Positions 9,336 through 18,616 of a stretch of DNA of 64,000 bases are shown here, piece after piece. The notes beneath the pieces were generated by a model. It made no database searches. It was not told the DNA's origin and saw only the letters and a program-made list of their open reading frames with translations. A program made the position numbers and the translations under genes. Each line of letters starts with the position of its first letter. The stretch's first letter is position 1. Source of the stretch: an uncultured Lachnospiraceae bacterium (GTDB lineage: Bacteria; Bacillota; Clostridia; Lachnospirales; Lachnospiraceae); assembly GCA_902780405.1 (NCBI GenBank), contig CACZFI010000001.1, forward strand, positions 434,001 to 498,000, read 5' to 3'.

Positions 9336-10466
9336 TTATACTTTTTCCTTTATGATTTCAGTGATTCTGATACCAAAGCTTTCTTCGATTACCACAACCT
9401 CGCCCTTGGCTACGAGTTTTTGATTCACCATCACGTCGATGGGCTCACCCGCAAGTTTGTCGAGTTCGATAATGGTACCGGGCGCGAATTCCAGGATCTC
9501 TTTGATCGACTTCCTGGTTCGTCCTAAAACAACTGCAACTTCCAGAGGCACATCCATGATGAGATCGATATTCTCCTGCTGGAGCACCGGTGATATCATC
9601 GGTGAGAATGCCTGGAACTGAACGTTTTGAACGTTCACATCCTGCTGAGGCATATTCATCATCGGCTGTCCCATCATCGGCTGACCCATCATGGGTTGCG
9701 CAGCCATCTGAGGTGCTGCCTGCGGTGCCGGCTGAGGCGCCGGCTGAGGTGTCGGAGGCGGTGTTGCCTTTGTTTCTTTTGCTTTCTTTTCTTCTTCCTG
9801 GCCGGAGAACTTTCGATAAAGTTCCTTGGCCAACTCGATCGGGTACAGCTGCATGATGGTACTGTCAACCAGTTCTCCGATCGTCATACGGAAGGTGACT
9901 CTGACAAAGTCTTTCGAGAGGAAGGCCTGTGCCTTGCTTTGGTCGATCTCTCCTGCCATATCCACCAGTTCCGCCTCCGGCGGGCTGATATCGATCTTGG
10001 CTCCGAGCATCGATGAAAGCGAAGTTGCCGATGATCCCATCATCTGGTTCATGGCCTCGCAGATCGCCGAGAAATGCAGCTCGGTAAACTCATCGGAAGG
10101 ATTCAGTCCGTCGCCGCCCATCATCAGATCCGTGATGATTTTGACGTCATCCTCTTTGAGGATTAGGACGTTGTTACCGTCGATGCCCTCTTTGTAGAGA
10201 ATGTTTATGAACACGCACGGTCGCGCATATTCCGCTGTAAGTTTGTCCCAGTTTGTGATCTCTACCACAGGTGTGGTGATCACAACTTTTTGATTTACTA
10301 AGGAATAAAGGGTAGTGGCCGCTGTACCCATGCAGATATTGGAGATCTCTCCTACTGCGTCTCTTTCTTCTTCGGTGAGGTTTGCTCCCCCGGAGCCGCC
10401 ATCAGATCCACCGCCGCCACCGCCGAGCAGGGCGTCGATTTCTTCCTGAGACAACATTCCGTCCAT
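9336..10466 (-). CDS. fliY: Flagellar switch protein FliY (CheC-like phosphatase plus FliN domain)
   Basis: A 376-residue protein. It begins with the CheY-P binding peptide shared with FliM (MLSQEEIDALL), then a glycine-rich linker, a CheC/FliM-like middle domain (about 30-215, with EEERDAVGEISNICMG and FTELHFSAICEAMNQMMG), a Pro/Gln/Met-rich linker with in-frame MGQPM repeats (about 225-275), and a C-terminal SpoA/FliN domain (about 295-375). FliY sits in the C-ring and dephosphorylates CheY-P in Firmicutes. The two E-x(2)-N-type helices typical of CheC phosphatases are visible. Confidence 0.94.
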   Translation of the reverse strand: MDGMLSQEEIDALLGGGGGGSDGGSGGANLTEEERDAVGEISNICMGTAATTLYSLVNQKVVITTPVVEITNWDKLTAEYARPCVFINILYKEGIDGNNVLILKEDDVKIITDLMMGGDGLNPSDEFTELHFSAICEAMNQMMGSSATSLSSMLGAKIDISPPEAELVDMAGEIDQSKAQAFLSKDFVRVTFRMTIGELVDSTIMQLYPIELAKELYRKFSGQEEEKKAKETKATPPPTPQPAPQPAPQAAPQMAAQPMMGQPMMGQPMMNMPQQDVNVQNVQFQAFSPMISPVLQQENIDLIMDVPLEVAVVLGRTRKSIKEILEFAPGTIIELDKLAGEPIDVMVNQKLVAKGEVVVIEESFGIRITEIIKEKV

Positions 10467-10471
10467 ACGCT

Positions 10472-11452
10472 TTATTCCTCCTCTCTTATAATCTCGGTTA
10501 TCTTCACTGCGTAGTTCTCAGTTGAAGACCCCGGTAACGCTTTGAATTTTACCATATTGCCGACATAGATATCAAGGTCATCCTCAACCTTGCGGTTCAG
10601 CTTGATGATGTCACCCTGCTGCAGGTTGATAAAATCCATAACTGTAATGGTACTCTTTCCAAGTTCCGCCGCAATGGGAATCTGTGCTTTTGCGATGACT
10701 GCCTCGATGGCGTCCGCATAACTTTCCTCGTCGCGGTCCTGCATGGTGGAGAACCAGTATTTTGTGTTTAGCTTGTCCATCACATCTTCCAGTGTGATAT
10801 AGGGAAGGCAGACATTGATCAATCCTTCCACGCCGCCGATGTTGATGTTGATGGTCACGATCGCGATCATCTCCGTCGGAGATATGATCTGTGCGAACTG
10901 TGAATTGGTCTCTATCCTCTCTAAGTACGGGGTGATCTCGACTACATTTGCCCAGGGTTCCCGAAGCAGGCTGATGATGATGTTGAAGATCTTTTCAAGG
11001 ATCGACAGCTCGATCTCCGAGAATTCTCTGCTCTTGTCAAGGGGTTCGCCCGCACCTCCGAGCAACCGGTCGATCATCGTAAAGCCCAGGTTGGTGGCCA
11101 TCTCTAAGACGATGTTTCCGGAAAGCGGAGACATATTGACAATTCCAAGTAGGACAGGATTCAGCAGTGCATTTGAGAACTCCTGGTAGGTAACTGCCTC
11201 GGAGTTCATCACCTCTACCTGAACCGTCTTTCTTAAGTAGGCCGGCAGATTGCTTGATAGGAGTCTGCCGAAATGCTCAAATATGATCTCCAGTGTACGA
11301 AGGTGTTCTTTGGAGAATTTCGCGGGTCGTGAGAAGTCATATTCTTTGATCTTGACCAGCGGTGTTTCTTCAATGTCCTCCACATCCAGTTCCCCGGAGG
11401 AGAGCTGTTTTAAGAGGGCGTCTATTTCATTTTGTGAGAGTACGTCTGCCAA
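10472..11452 (-). CDS. fliM: Flagellar motor switch protein FliM (likely TTG start)
   Basis: About 326 residues: CheY-P binding peptide VLSQNEIDALL, FliM middle domain (about 40-225, with the GGAGEP motif), and C-terminal SpoA/FliN-like domain (about 250-325). I place the start at a TTG (11452), because AGGAGG lies 8 bases upstream and the product then begins M-ADVLSQNEIDALL, as family members do. The in-frame GTG at 11461 would overlap that ribosome binding site. FliM receives CheY-P and sets rotation direction. It ends 5 bases before fliY. Confidence 0.93.
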   Translation of the reverse strand: MADVLSQNEIDALLKQLSSGELDVEDIEETPLVKIKEYDFSRPAKFSKEHLRTLEIIFEHFGRLLSSNLPAYLRKTVQVEVMNSEAVTYQEFSNALLNPVLLGIVNMSPLSGNIVLEMATNLGFTMIDRLLGGAGEPLDKSREFSEIELSILEKIFNIIISLLREPWANVVEITPYLERIETNSQFAQIISPTEMIAIVTININIGGVEGLINVCLPYITLEDVMDKLNTKYWFSTMQDRDEESYADAIEAVIAKAQIPIAAELGKSTITVMDFINLQQGDIIKLNRKVEDDLDIYVGNMVKFKALPGSSTENYAVKITEIIREEE

Positions 11453-11476
11453 CGCAGGCACCTCCTCGGTCGGTCA

Positions 11477-12007
11477 TTATTGCTGTTGTGCCACCCAATT
11501 GTAGAAGCTTACGGAGTAGATACCCTCTTCTGTTCCGAAGGTTGTCTTTAATTCAGCGAGCAGCTCATCTTTGATCTTGTTCTGCGTATCCGCATCCGTC
11601 ACCTGCGCGTAGGTATAACGTCCGATCACGTCACGGCAGATATCGTAGATCATGGATGTCGAAGCCTGGACATTTGCGGAAACATCCGCGTAATCCTCGG
11701 CAGTCTTGTTCATGTTGATGGTGAGACCGTACTGAAGCACGCTGACCTTTCCTGTGCCGTCATTTGCAAGGTTGATCGCATTGCCCTGTTCGAGCTGATA
11801 CTGATCAAGATCGCCGACGCTTACCTGTCCGCCGCCGTCTTTTTCCTTCTGTGCTTCAAGGTCAAGATCCAGGACCTTTGCAATATCCGTGATCAGCTTG
11901 TTTGTCTTGCTAGCGGAAGGCATGAAGACGAAGACAAGCAGGATGTTGAATACCAGGTTGATCAGGCATAAGGCTAAAATGATCACAGTGATAAGATTCT
12001 TTTTCAT
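11477..12007 (-). CDS. fliL: Flagellar basal body-associated protein FliL
   Basis: A 176-residue protein with one N-terminal membrane helix (about 5-28, LITVIILALCLINLVFNILL) and an extracytoplasmic domain that includes LQYGLTINMNKTAEDYAD. FliL surrounds the stator and stabilises motor torque. Its sequence is weakly conserved, so position between motB and fliM carries much of the call. Confidence 0.85.
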   Translation of the reverse strand: MKKNLITVIILALCLINLVFNILLVFVFMPSASKTNKLITDIAKVLDLDLEAQKEKDGGGQVSVGDLDQYQLEQGNAINLANDGTGKVSVLQYGLTINMNKTAEDYADVSANVQASTSMIYDICRDVIGRYTYAQVTDADTQNKIKDELLAELKTTFGTEEGIYSVSFYNWVAQQQ

Positions 12008-12022
12008 AATAATCCCTGCTCC

Positions 12023-12871
12023 TTATTGGTTGGAATTCTGTTCGTTGTAGATCTTGATGGAGACGCGACGGTTTCTCTGGCGCCCCTCGGGTGTTGCGTT
12101 GGATGCGATCGGTCTTGATTCGCCGTAACCGGCGATCTTGATGTTCTCGTCGATAAAATGCTCCTGCTCCACCACGTATTCATATACTTTCCTTGCTCGA
12201 TCCACGGAAAGCGCGCGGTTGTTCTCATACTTGCCGCCGGAAATGGGAACATTGTCCGTGTGGCCTTCGATTTCGATGATGTTGTACTTGTACTTGGTCA
12301 GGATCTTGGCAATCTTCTGAAGGAAGAGCTTGCTGTCTTCTCTCACTTCCGCCGATCCCGAATCAAACAGGATGGATCCGTTCAGATCAAGTTCAACATA
12401 CTGCTTGGTAAAGTCAATGGCGATCTCGTCCTCGATGTTGTAGCTTTCCGCCATGGAGACAACTTCCTCATACATCTCTTCGGACTGCTCTTCGCCTCTT
12501 CGGTCGACTTCCTCCTGTAATTCCTGATCGGAGATCAGGCTGGCATCCGTAATGGTCGCTCCGTCCACAAAGTCGCCCGTCTCTCCTTCGACATTTGCAC
12601 CTTTGGTCTGAAGCTGTGCTTCAAGATCCGGGATCTGTGTGATACCGCCTGCCATCATCTCACCGTTGATCAGGGAAAGCGATCCGTTGTTGATAATGGA
12701 GAAAGACATGTTGTTGAAGGAAGCTGCGATCTTTTGGATTTTGCCCGCGTCCATGGTGGACGATGCGAACAAAAGCACAAAGAAACACAGCAGCAGGTTC
12801 ATAAGATCGGAGAATGTGGCCATCCAGGCGGGTGATCCCTCCTCGGGCGGCTTCTCTTTCATCTTCGCCAC
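12023..12871 (-). CDS. motB: Motor stator protein MotB
   Basis: A 282-residue protein: short cytoplasmic tail, one membrane helix beginning at the proton-carrying Asp in MATFSDLMNLLLCFFVLL, a plug and linker region rich in acidic residues, and a C-terminal OmpA-like peptidoglycan-binding domain (about 155-275, with ILFDSGSAEV and IEGHTDNVPI). It anchors the stator to the wall. The GTG start overlaps the motA stop by one base; an ATG three codons later (12862) is an alternative start. Confidence 0.96.
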   Translation of the reverse strand: MAKMKEKPPEEGSPAWMATFSDLMNLLLCFFVLLFASSTMDAGKIQKIAASFNNMSFSIINNGSLSLINGEMMAGGITQIPDLEAQLQTKGANVEGETGDFVDGATITDASLISDQELQEEVDRRGEEQSEEMYEEVVSMAESYNIEDEIAIDFTKQYVELDLNGSILFDSGSAEVREDSKLFLQKIAKILTKYKYNIIEIEGHTDNVPISGGKYENNRALSVDRARKVYEYVVEQEHFIDENIKIAGYGESRPIASNATPEGRQRNRRVSIKIYNEQNSNQ

Positions 12872-13659
12872 TACTGACCACCACCTTCTTCTCCGAATGC
12901 AGATCTCTGCTTCGGTGACAGGAATGCTTTCAGTTTCTCTTCTATGACACGAGGATTCTCGCCTGCCTGAATAGACAGGATACCCTCGATCATAACCTCT
13001 TTCATTTTGATCTCGCCGGAGTTCTGTGCGTCAAGCTTGTTCGCCACGGGCGTACAGATCCAGTTTGCGAGCACGGAACCGTAGAATGTGGTGATCAGGG
13101 CCACCGCCATGTTCGGTCCGATAGAGTCAGGGTCTGACAGGTCTTTGAGCATGAGCACGAGACCGATCAGGGTACCGATCATACCCCAGGCAGGACCCAT
13201 GGCACAGAGATTCTTCCAGAATCCGATATTGGTCTGGTGTCTTGCGTCGATATTGATGAGATCCGCCTCAAGAATGCTTCTTACAAGTTCGGGATCCGTA
13301 CCGTCGACAATGAGCATGACACCCTTCTTCATGAACTCGTCATCCAGGTTGTTCGCTGACTCCTCCAAAGCAAGCAAGCCCTCACGTCTCGCCAGGTTGG
13401 ACAGGTCTATGATCGATTTGATTGTATCTACTTCGTTGGCGTTTGGCGTCTTGAAGATCAGTAAAAATGATTTCAGACCGCCGATGAAATCCGACATCGG
13501 GCTCATCGCAAGTACGGCTCCGAGTGCACCACCGAATGTGATCAGTGCAGACGGCGGGTCAAGGAAGTTCTTGACTGCGGCAAAGGTCTTGCCGAACACC
13601 ATACCGAATACCATGAGCGCCAGACACATGAAAAGTCCGATTACAGATGCTAAATCCAA
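12871..13659 (-). CDS. motA: Motor stator protein MotA
   Basis: A 262-residue protein with four membrane helices (about 5-22, 35-52, 145-165, 175-200) and a large cytoplasmic loop containing charged residues that act on FliG. The conserved GPAWGMIGTLIGLVLML segment with the functional proline is present. MotA forms the pentameric proton channel ring around MotB. It lies 18 bases after flbD and overlaps motB by one base. Confidence 0.97.
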   Translation of the reverse strand: MDLASVIGLFMCLALMVFGMVFGKTFAAVKNFLDPPSALITFGGALGAVLAMSPMSDFIGGLKSFLLIFKTPNANEVDTIKSIIDLSNLARREGLLALEESANNLDDEFMKKGVMLIVDGTDPELVRSILEADLINIDARHQTNIGFWKNLCAMGPAWGMIGTLIGLVLMLKDLSDPDSIGPNMAVALITTFYGSVLANWICTPVANKLDAQNSGEIKMKEVMIEGILSIQAGENPRVIEEKLKAFLSPKQRSAFGEEGGGQ

Positions 13660-13677
13660 TTTGCTCCACCTCTAAAT

Positions 13678-13872
13678 CTATACGGGAATCCCCGTATGAA
13701 TCTTGCGTTTGAATTCGATCACCTTATCGATGATCTCCGCCGCCTTCTCTTCGACGACAAACTTCTTGCCTGAAGTCAGTGTGATCACAGTATCCGGAGT
13801 TTCCTCCACTGACTCGATCATCTCACAATTGAGGATCATCTCCGATCCTTTTAAACGGGTGACTTTGATCAT
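13678..13872 (-). CDS. swrD: FlbD/SwrD family small flagellar protein
   Basis: A 64-residue protein that matches the FlbD/SwrD (YlzI) family: MIKVTRLKGSEMILNCEMIE, then VEETPDTVITLTSGKK. In Bacillus subtilis SwrD raises motor power and is needed for swarming. It is the first gene after the promoter at 13921-13949 and is followed by motA, which supports a link with the stator. Confidence 0.92.
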   Translation of the reverse strand: MIKVTRLKGSEMILNCEMIESVEETPDTVITLTSGKKFVVEEKAAEIIDKVIEFKRKIHTGIPV

Positions 13873-13920
13873 ATTTCACCTCACAAAAAAGCAGACCTCA
13901 CGGCATTAAATATCTGTCAT

Positions 13921-13949
13921 ATTATATCATACAAACCTTATTATGTCTA
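13921..13949 (-). promoter_or_regulatory. Sigma-A promoter before flbD/motA
   Basis: A -35 box TAGACA and a -10 box TATAAT are separated by 17 bases, and TG lies one base before the -10 box (extended -10). It sits between the terminator after flgE and the flbD start, so it can start a second transcript that covers flbD, motAB, fliL and the rest of the fli/flh genes. Confidence 0.75.
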
Positions 13950-13950
13950 C

Positions 13951-14004
13951 AAAAAGTAAAGGATGTGTGAGATGGCTTATAACCTCACACATCCTCTTAC
14001 TTTT
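13951..14004 (-). terminator. Rho-independent terminator after flgE
   Basis: A hairpin with a 12-base-pair perfect stem (AGGATGTGTGAG with its complement), extended by five more A/T-rich pairs across a bulge, is followed on the minus strand by ACTTTTTG. It lies directly after the flgE stop. Confidence 0.85.
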
Positions 14005-14012
14005 CAGTTATT

Positions 14013-15467
14013 TTAGCGCTTCAGATTCACGAGTTCCTCAAGCATTGTATCGGAAGTTGTGATGATTCTGGAGTTGGCCTGGAAACCTCTCTGGGTTGTG
14101 ATCATCTCGGTGAATTCTCTGGAAAGGTCTACATTGGACATCTCCAAAACACCCTGTGACATACTGCCGCCGTCTTCGTCAACCGCATTACCGATACCGT
14201 CGAACTGACCGGAGTTTTGGGTTGCGATGTAAAGGCTGTCACCGATCGCTTCCATCGCCATGGGGTTTGCAAAATTTGCAACCGCAATCTGGCCGAGAAG
14301 TTTCGTCTCACCGTTTGAATATACGCCGTAGATCATACCGGACTGGGAAATGGACACATCGTTCAACTTACCCATCGCACGACCGCCGCCGGTGGAATCC
14401 GCAGATCCTCTTACCATCTTGGCGGTGGACTGTCCCTTGGACTCGAACATGGTCAGGTAGGAGAAATCCATGGTGATTCCGTCTACCTTCTCGCCGTTAA
14501 CGATCGCTGTTCCGGCTGACGAGAATACATCGCCGCGGTCCGTGGAACCGTTGGGTGTGATCTTCATAAGTACGGTGGAGCTTCCCGCTGCACCTACATA
14601 CTCGAAGGAACCCCTGTCTGCGTCGAACTTGATCTGCATAGTGTTGACGCCTGCGCCGACCGGATCGCCGTCCGCATTGATTCTCTGCATGGTCACATCG
14701 TAACCGCCCTCAATGATATTGGGCGTGGATGCATCATCAGAACCGGTCATCTCAACGTTGTTGGCATCCTTTAAGGATACGATCTCCAGATTATAAAGGG
14801 AGTGATCCTCCTGGCCGGGATCCTGGGTCAGTTTGAATTTTGCCGTATAGTTATATCCGAGTGAATCGTAGAGGGACAGGGAAAGCACCTTGCCGTCTAC
14901 GGATGTAAGATCTGCATCTGTAAGATCGACGTTACCGGTCAGGTAAGACTTGGATGTCATTTCCGGAGAAGACACCTTGTTCTCCTGCGCCTCGGGACGA
15001 AGTGCGGAGACGGTATCCTTTCTGATCTTGGTGGGATCGTCGGGATCTACCTGCCAGCCCATTACCTGATATCCGTTGCTGGTAACCAGTGTTCCTGCAC
15101 CATCGACCTCAAATGCACCTACCTTGGTAAATGCATTGACGCCTCCACGGCTTACGATGAAGAAGGAAGGTCCGTTTAACATCAAGTCGTAGGGATTGTC
15201 GGTGGACTGTGCCGCACCGTTATCTGTCATGGACACCTGGATGGAACTCATCTTGGTACCGAGACCGATCTGGGATACGTTTGTACCACCGCTGTTATTG
15301 GTAGCTGCGGATGCATTGGCTGTGGTTTGATAAAGAACGTCTCTGAAGAGTACGTCTGAAGATTTGAATCCGATGGTGTTAACGTTTGCAATGTTGTTAC
15401 CGATTACGTCCATCTTGGTCTGGTGTGTCTTAAGACCTGACACACCGGAAAAAAGTGATCTCATCAT
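14013..15467 (-). CDS. flgE: Flagellar hook protein FlgE
   Basis: A 484-residue protein with the rod/hook N-terminal motif (MMRSLFSGVSGLKTHQTKMD followed by VIGNNIANVNTIGFKSS) and the matching C-terminal coiled segment (EMSNVDLSREFTEMITTQRG then FQANSRIITTSDTMLEELVNLKR). The variable surface domains lie between about 85 and 400. FlgE polymerises into the hook. It is the last gene before a terminator. Confidence 0.97.
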   Translation of the reverse strand: MMRSLFSGVSGLKTHQTKMDVIGNNIANVNTIGFKSSDVLFRDVLYQTTANASAATNNSGGTNVSQIGLGTKMSSIQVSMTDNGAAQSTDNPYDLMLNGPSFFIVSRGGVNAFTKVGAFEVDGAGTLVTSNGYQVMGWQVDPDDPTKIRKDTVSALRPEAQENKVSSPEMTSKSYLTGNVDLTDADLTSVDGKVLSLSLYDSLGYNYTAKFKLTQDPGQEDHSLYNLEIVSLKDANNVEMTGSDDASTPNIIEGGYDVTMQRINADGDPVGAGVNTMQIKFDADRGSFEYVGAAGSSTVLMKITPNGSTDRGDVFSSAGTAIVNGEKVDGITMDFSYLTMFESKGQSTAKMVRGSADSTGGGRAMGKLNDVSISQSGMIYGVYSNGETKLLGQIAVANFANPMAMEAIGDSLYIATQNSGQFDGIGNAVDEDGGSMSQGVLEMSNVDLSREFTEMITTQRGFQANSRIITTSDTMLEELVNLKR

Positions 15468-15540
15468 AATGGTTGACCTCCAATTCTTAAGTGTGATCCC
15501 TTCTGTCGTTCCGGGATCTAAGCCTCCTTATCGGTCCGGC

Positions 15541-15945
15541 TTATGCGATAACAGCGCCATCGATGTTGGTGAAAACGCTGTTGGCCTCTTGCTGCTCAAG
15601 TGCGGTGACTACCGTATTGTTCTTGATGTTTACGATGAATGCCAAGTTGTCTACCATGACAAGCGATTCATTGATACCTTTGTCTCTCGCCCTGCTTACC
15701 CCTTCCGTGAGGCGCTCGACCTGTGTGTCTTCGAGGACGATGTTTCTGCTTTCCAGTCTGCTGTTGGCGTGTTTGGAAAAGCGAAGTCCCTGCGCTTCTT
15801 CCTGCTTGCCTGCAAGAATCTGCTGAAAGGAATCGGCGCCTTCCGATGTTTCGAAGGAAACACACGGTCTGGCTCCCGGCGTAAAGAAGGTGCCCGTCGC
15901 CTGTTCAATGGATAAGAAATCTGTTTTGATCGGGTTCATGATCAT
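15541..15945 (-). CDS. TIGR02530-type flagellar operon protein
   Basis: A 134-residue protein found in Firmicute flagellar operons between flgD and flgE. Visible family signs are GLRFSKHANSRLESRNI, VERLTEGVSRARDKGINESL and NLAFIVNIKNNTVVTALEQ. No transmembrane segment or signal peptide is seen. Its function is not established; position suggests a role in hook assembly. Confidence 0.85.
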   Translation of the reverse strand: MIMNPIKTDFLSIEQATGTFFTPGARPCVSFETSEGADSFQQILAGKQEEAQGLRFSKHANSRLESRNIVLEDTQVERLTEGVSRARDKGINESLVMVDNLAFIVNIKNNTVVTALEQQEANSVFTNIDGAVIA

Positions 15946-15956
15946 CCCTCCAGTTC

Positions 15957-16475
15957 TTATACCCTGCCTTCCGTGCCTGCCTGCTCGGATCCCTCCTCGG
16001 GCTTATCCTGTCCTACGTCGATGTTCATCTCATCGGCATGCTCTCTTAAGTAGAGATAGTAATCGTAATCTACAATGGAATCAAGGTCTGCTGCGGGATA
16101 GTACTTGTCATTGATGGATACGAGTACCTCTCCGTCCTTCATCGTTGCGTACTGTACAAGTCCGCTGACCGGAGCCGAGTTGCCTGCGGCATCGGTTGCG
16201 TTCATGATCACGTACTGTCCGACTAAGTTTAATGCATTGCCCTTCTCCACTGCCGTGCTGATGTTCATCGTTGCTTCAAGTGATGAATACTGCGCGAGCT
16301 GTGACATGTATTCGGTGCTGTCTCCGGGATTCAAAGGATCCTGATACTGCATCTGTGTCACAAGCAGTTTTAAAAATGCATCTTTGTCCAGCTCTCCTTT
16401 ATTGCCTTCATCCTTCTTCGGAGAGATGTAGGAGTTGGACTGCGCTGTAATTGAGCTGATTACATTGTCTGCCAT
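15957..16475 (-). CDS. flgD: Flagellar hook cap protein FlgD
   Basis: A 172-residue protein with the FlgD N-terminal motif: KDAFLKLLVTQMQYQDPLNP followed by STEYMSQLAQYSSLEATMN. FlgD caps the growing hook and is lost when the hook is complete. The protein is shorter than many FlgD because the C-terminal beta domains are reduced to a small segment (about 75-130) with an acidic tail. Gene order fliK-flgD is canonical. Confidence 0.95.
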   Translation of the reverse strand: MADNVISSITAQSNSYISPKKDEGNKGELDKDAFLKLLVTQMQYQDPLNPGDSTEYMSQLAQYSSLEATMNISTAVEKGNALNLVGQYVIMNATDAAGNSAPVSGLVQYATMKDGEVLVSINDKYYPAADLDSIVDYDYYLYLREHADEMNIDVGQDKPEEGSEQAGTEGRV

Positions 16476-16491
16476 ATAGCGCTCCTTTCTG

Positions 16492-17841
16492 TTATGCCGT
16501 ATAACTTACGCTGCTTCCGGATGTCTGCATCAGGATGTCGTCTTCCTCCTCGGGAAGTGCATCTTCTTCCACGCTGTTGCCGGATACGCCTCCGCGGTTT
16601 TCTCCGCTTCTGCGTCCCTGCTCGGGAAGATCCGCTTCCGCCTCCTGATTGAAGAACTCGTAGTCAGCGATCATAACCTCAATAGCGTCTACTTTTAGTT
16701 CATGTGTCTCGAAGGTTTCCTTCAGTGCTGCAAGTCCCTGCTCGATCGCGTTCTTTGCAGCCTCGGTCTCCGCTACGATCTGTGCCTGCATGATACCGTT
16801 TCTGGAGGATACCTGGATGTGAACTCTGCCGAGCTGCTCAGGATTCAAGAGAAGTTCTAAGGTGGTAACCTCGCGGCTCATAGTCGCCTTGATCTCGTCG
16901 ATCACCTGTGAGATCACATCTGCCTGCGATACCTCGGATACGGAGCTTGTCGCATTGATCGGATCTGCATTAACCGCTTCATTTACGGCCTGATGAAGAT
17001 TCGCTGCGATGTGGTCCGTGCCGGTCTCGCTCCTTCCGTGATCCTTCGTGCCTGAAAATCCGGACGTTCCTGCTTCCGCGGGAGATGTGGTCTCGGTTCG
17101 GATCAGTGTCTCGTCAAGCTGTGCATTCTCGGGCTCGGCATCTGTCTTAAACAGCGCGTCGTCATAAGAATCATCGGCAGCTTCGGGCACAAGTTCCATA
17201 GTCTCGTCATTCTGCTTTACTGCAAATGACTCGATCATGGCACTCACATCTTTTATATCGTAATCTTCCGTCAGATTTTGAAGTCCCGAAAGAAGATCTT
17301 CGGTAATTCCTGCAAGATTTTCATTGACTAAAAGATCGACCTCCGATACACCGTTGGTCTCTAAGATAAATTGTTTCATGACTGCGGGATCAAGAAGCAT
17401 CTCGATTGTAAGCCCCGCCTCGGCAAGCAGTTCATCCAACTGATCATCCTCAAGGTCAAGCTTGCCTGTCACAAGCGCACGAAGATCAGAAACAAGCGCA
17501 TCACGATCCACGTCAGACTCACCATCACTTGATGTGGTGTCAGCTGAAGGATTTGCTTTCTCGCGGAGTTTGGATGCTGCGGGATTCTGGCTTATGCTGC
17601 CTGCATTTTCATACTTGGATGCACTGTCACGGTCTGCCGGACCGGACGCGGTCACAAGTTCTTTGGTAGGATCCGTCTTGGATGCAAGATCCGTCACATC
17701 ATCCGCCTTTACGCCGCCCATATTCATCAGGCTTGCGAAGGCATCAGATACATTTTTGCCCTGATCCTGCTGCTTATTGCCGCCGATCATGGAAAAACCG
17801 GGATCCATCGGACCGATTCCTACGTTCTGGATAGTTGCCAT
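16492..17841 (-). CDS. fliK: Flagellar hook-length control protein FliK
   Basis: A 449-residue protein with a low-complexity acidic N-terminal ruler region and a compact C-terminal FliK domain (about 310-395), recognised by TTLELLLNPEQLGRVHIQVS followed by IVAETEAAKNAIEQGLAALK. FliK measures hook length and makes FlhB switch export specificity. A short acidic tail follows. The N-terminal part is too variable to identify alone. Confidence 0.93.
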   Translation of the reverse strand: MATIQNVGIGPMDPGFSMIGGNKQQDQGKNVSDAFASLMNMGGVKADDVTDLASKTDPTKELVTASGPADRDSASKYENAGSISQNPAASKLREKANPSADTTSSDGESDVDRDALVSDLRALVTGKLDLEDDQLDELLAEAGLTIEMLLDPAVMKQFILETNGVSEVDLLVNENLAGITEDLLSGLQNLTEDYDIKDVSAMIESFAVKQNDETMELVPEAADDSYDDALFKTDAEPENAQLDETLIRTETTSPAEAGTSGFSGTKDHGRSETGTDHIAANLHQAVNEAVNADPINATSSVSEVSQADVISQVIDEIKATMSREVTTLELLLNPEQLGRVHIQVSSRNGIMQAQIVAETEAAKNAIEQGLAALKETFETHELKVDAIEVMIADYEFFNQEAEADLPEQGRRSGENRGGVSGNSVEEDALPEEEDDILMQTSGSSVSYTA

Positions 17842-17879
17842 GTCTTTCCCTCCTTTTTGAAAAATTCGGGTGGTAACTG

Positions 17880-18605
17880 CTAGGGAAGCAGTTTTTTCGT
17901 CACACTGGCTGCGAATTCGGGATCCATCTCGGCGAGAACCTTGCCCTGCGCATCGTTGCTCATGTTGCTCATAATGAGCGCCACGGTGTCAAGATCATTG
18001 CTCATCTTCTCGAGAATGCCCGCCGCCTTCTTCGCATCCATGCTCTCGTAAGACTTGGCGAGTTTTTTGATATCGTCATCCGCCTGTCTGGCTGTGATGA
18101 TCTCCCGGTACACCTGTTCCGCGTGTTCCGCATCCAACTGATTATACCACTCAACATATGTATCGGCAGATGGAGCGGAATCTCCATAGACTATTTCGTC
18201 ATAAAATTCTTTTTTCTTTTCTTCAAACTCCGACTGAGCGGCTTCAAAGGCAGAAAGACGCGATACTTCGGCTTCAAGTTCCTTCACTTTATCGTTCAAA
18301 GTGGATATCTCGGCATCCTTGCTCTTTAAGGACTCATCCATTACCTTGATGGCATCGAGTGCCTCGGAGAGATTCCTGTAGGGATAATCGCTTTCTTTGG
18401 AAGCTTCTTCATCTCCCGCATCAGGCAGGATCTTATTGATCCCGGGAACATCCTTAAACACCGGTCGAAGCAGTGTTCCGAACCCTCCCACATCCAATTT
18501 GATGAGCAAAGCCATCGTGGAAAGGAACGTCGTGATCATGAGGATCGCGATCAAAATTGCTGCGCCCTTCCCGCCGCCTTCTTTTTTTTCTTTATCTTTC
18601 GCCAC
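17880..18605 (-). CDS. MotE-like (MgtE N-domain) flagellar protein
   Basis: A 241-residue protein: basic N-terminus, one membrane helix (about 15-37, AAILIAILMITTFLSTMALL), a coiled coil (about 85-135), and a C-terminal MgtE intracellular N-type domain (about 175-240, with KAAGILEKMSNDLDTVALIM). This architecture at the fliJ-fliK junction matches the YlxF/MotE family, whose members act as stator-associated or secretion-assisting proteins. The exact role here cannot be read from sequence. Confidence 0.85.
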   Translation of the reverse strand: MAKDKEKKEGGGKGAAILIAILMITTFLSTMALLIKLDVGGFGTLLRPVFKDVPGINKILPDAGDEEASKESDYPYRNLSEALDAIKVMDESLKSKDAEISTLNDKVKELEAEVSRLSAFEAAQSEFEEKKKEFYDEIVYGDSAPSADTYVEWYNQLDAEHAEQVYREIITARQADDDIKKLAKSYESMDAKKAAGILEKMSNDLDTVALIMSNMSNDAQGKVLAEMDPEFAASVTKKLLP

Positions 18606-18616
18606 GGTATCTTCTC

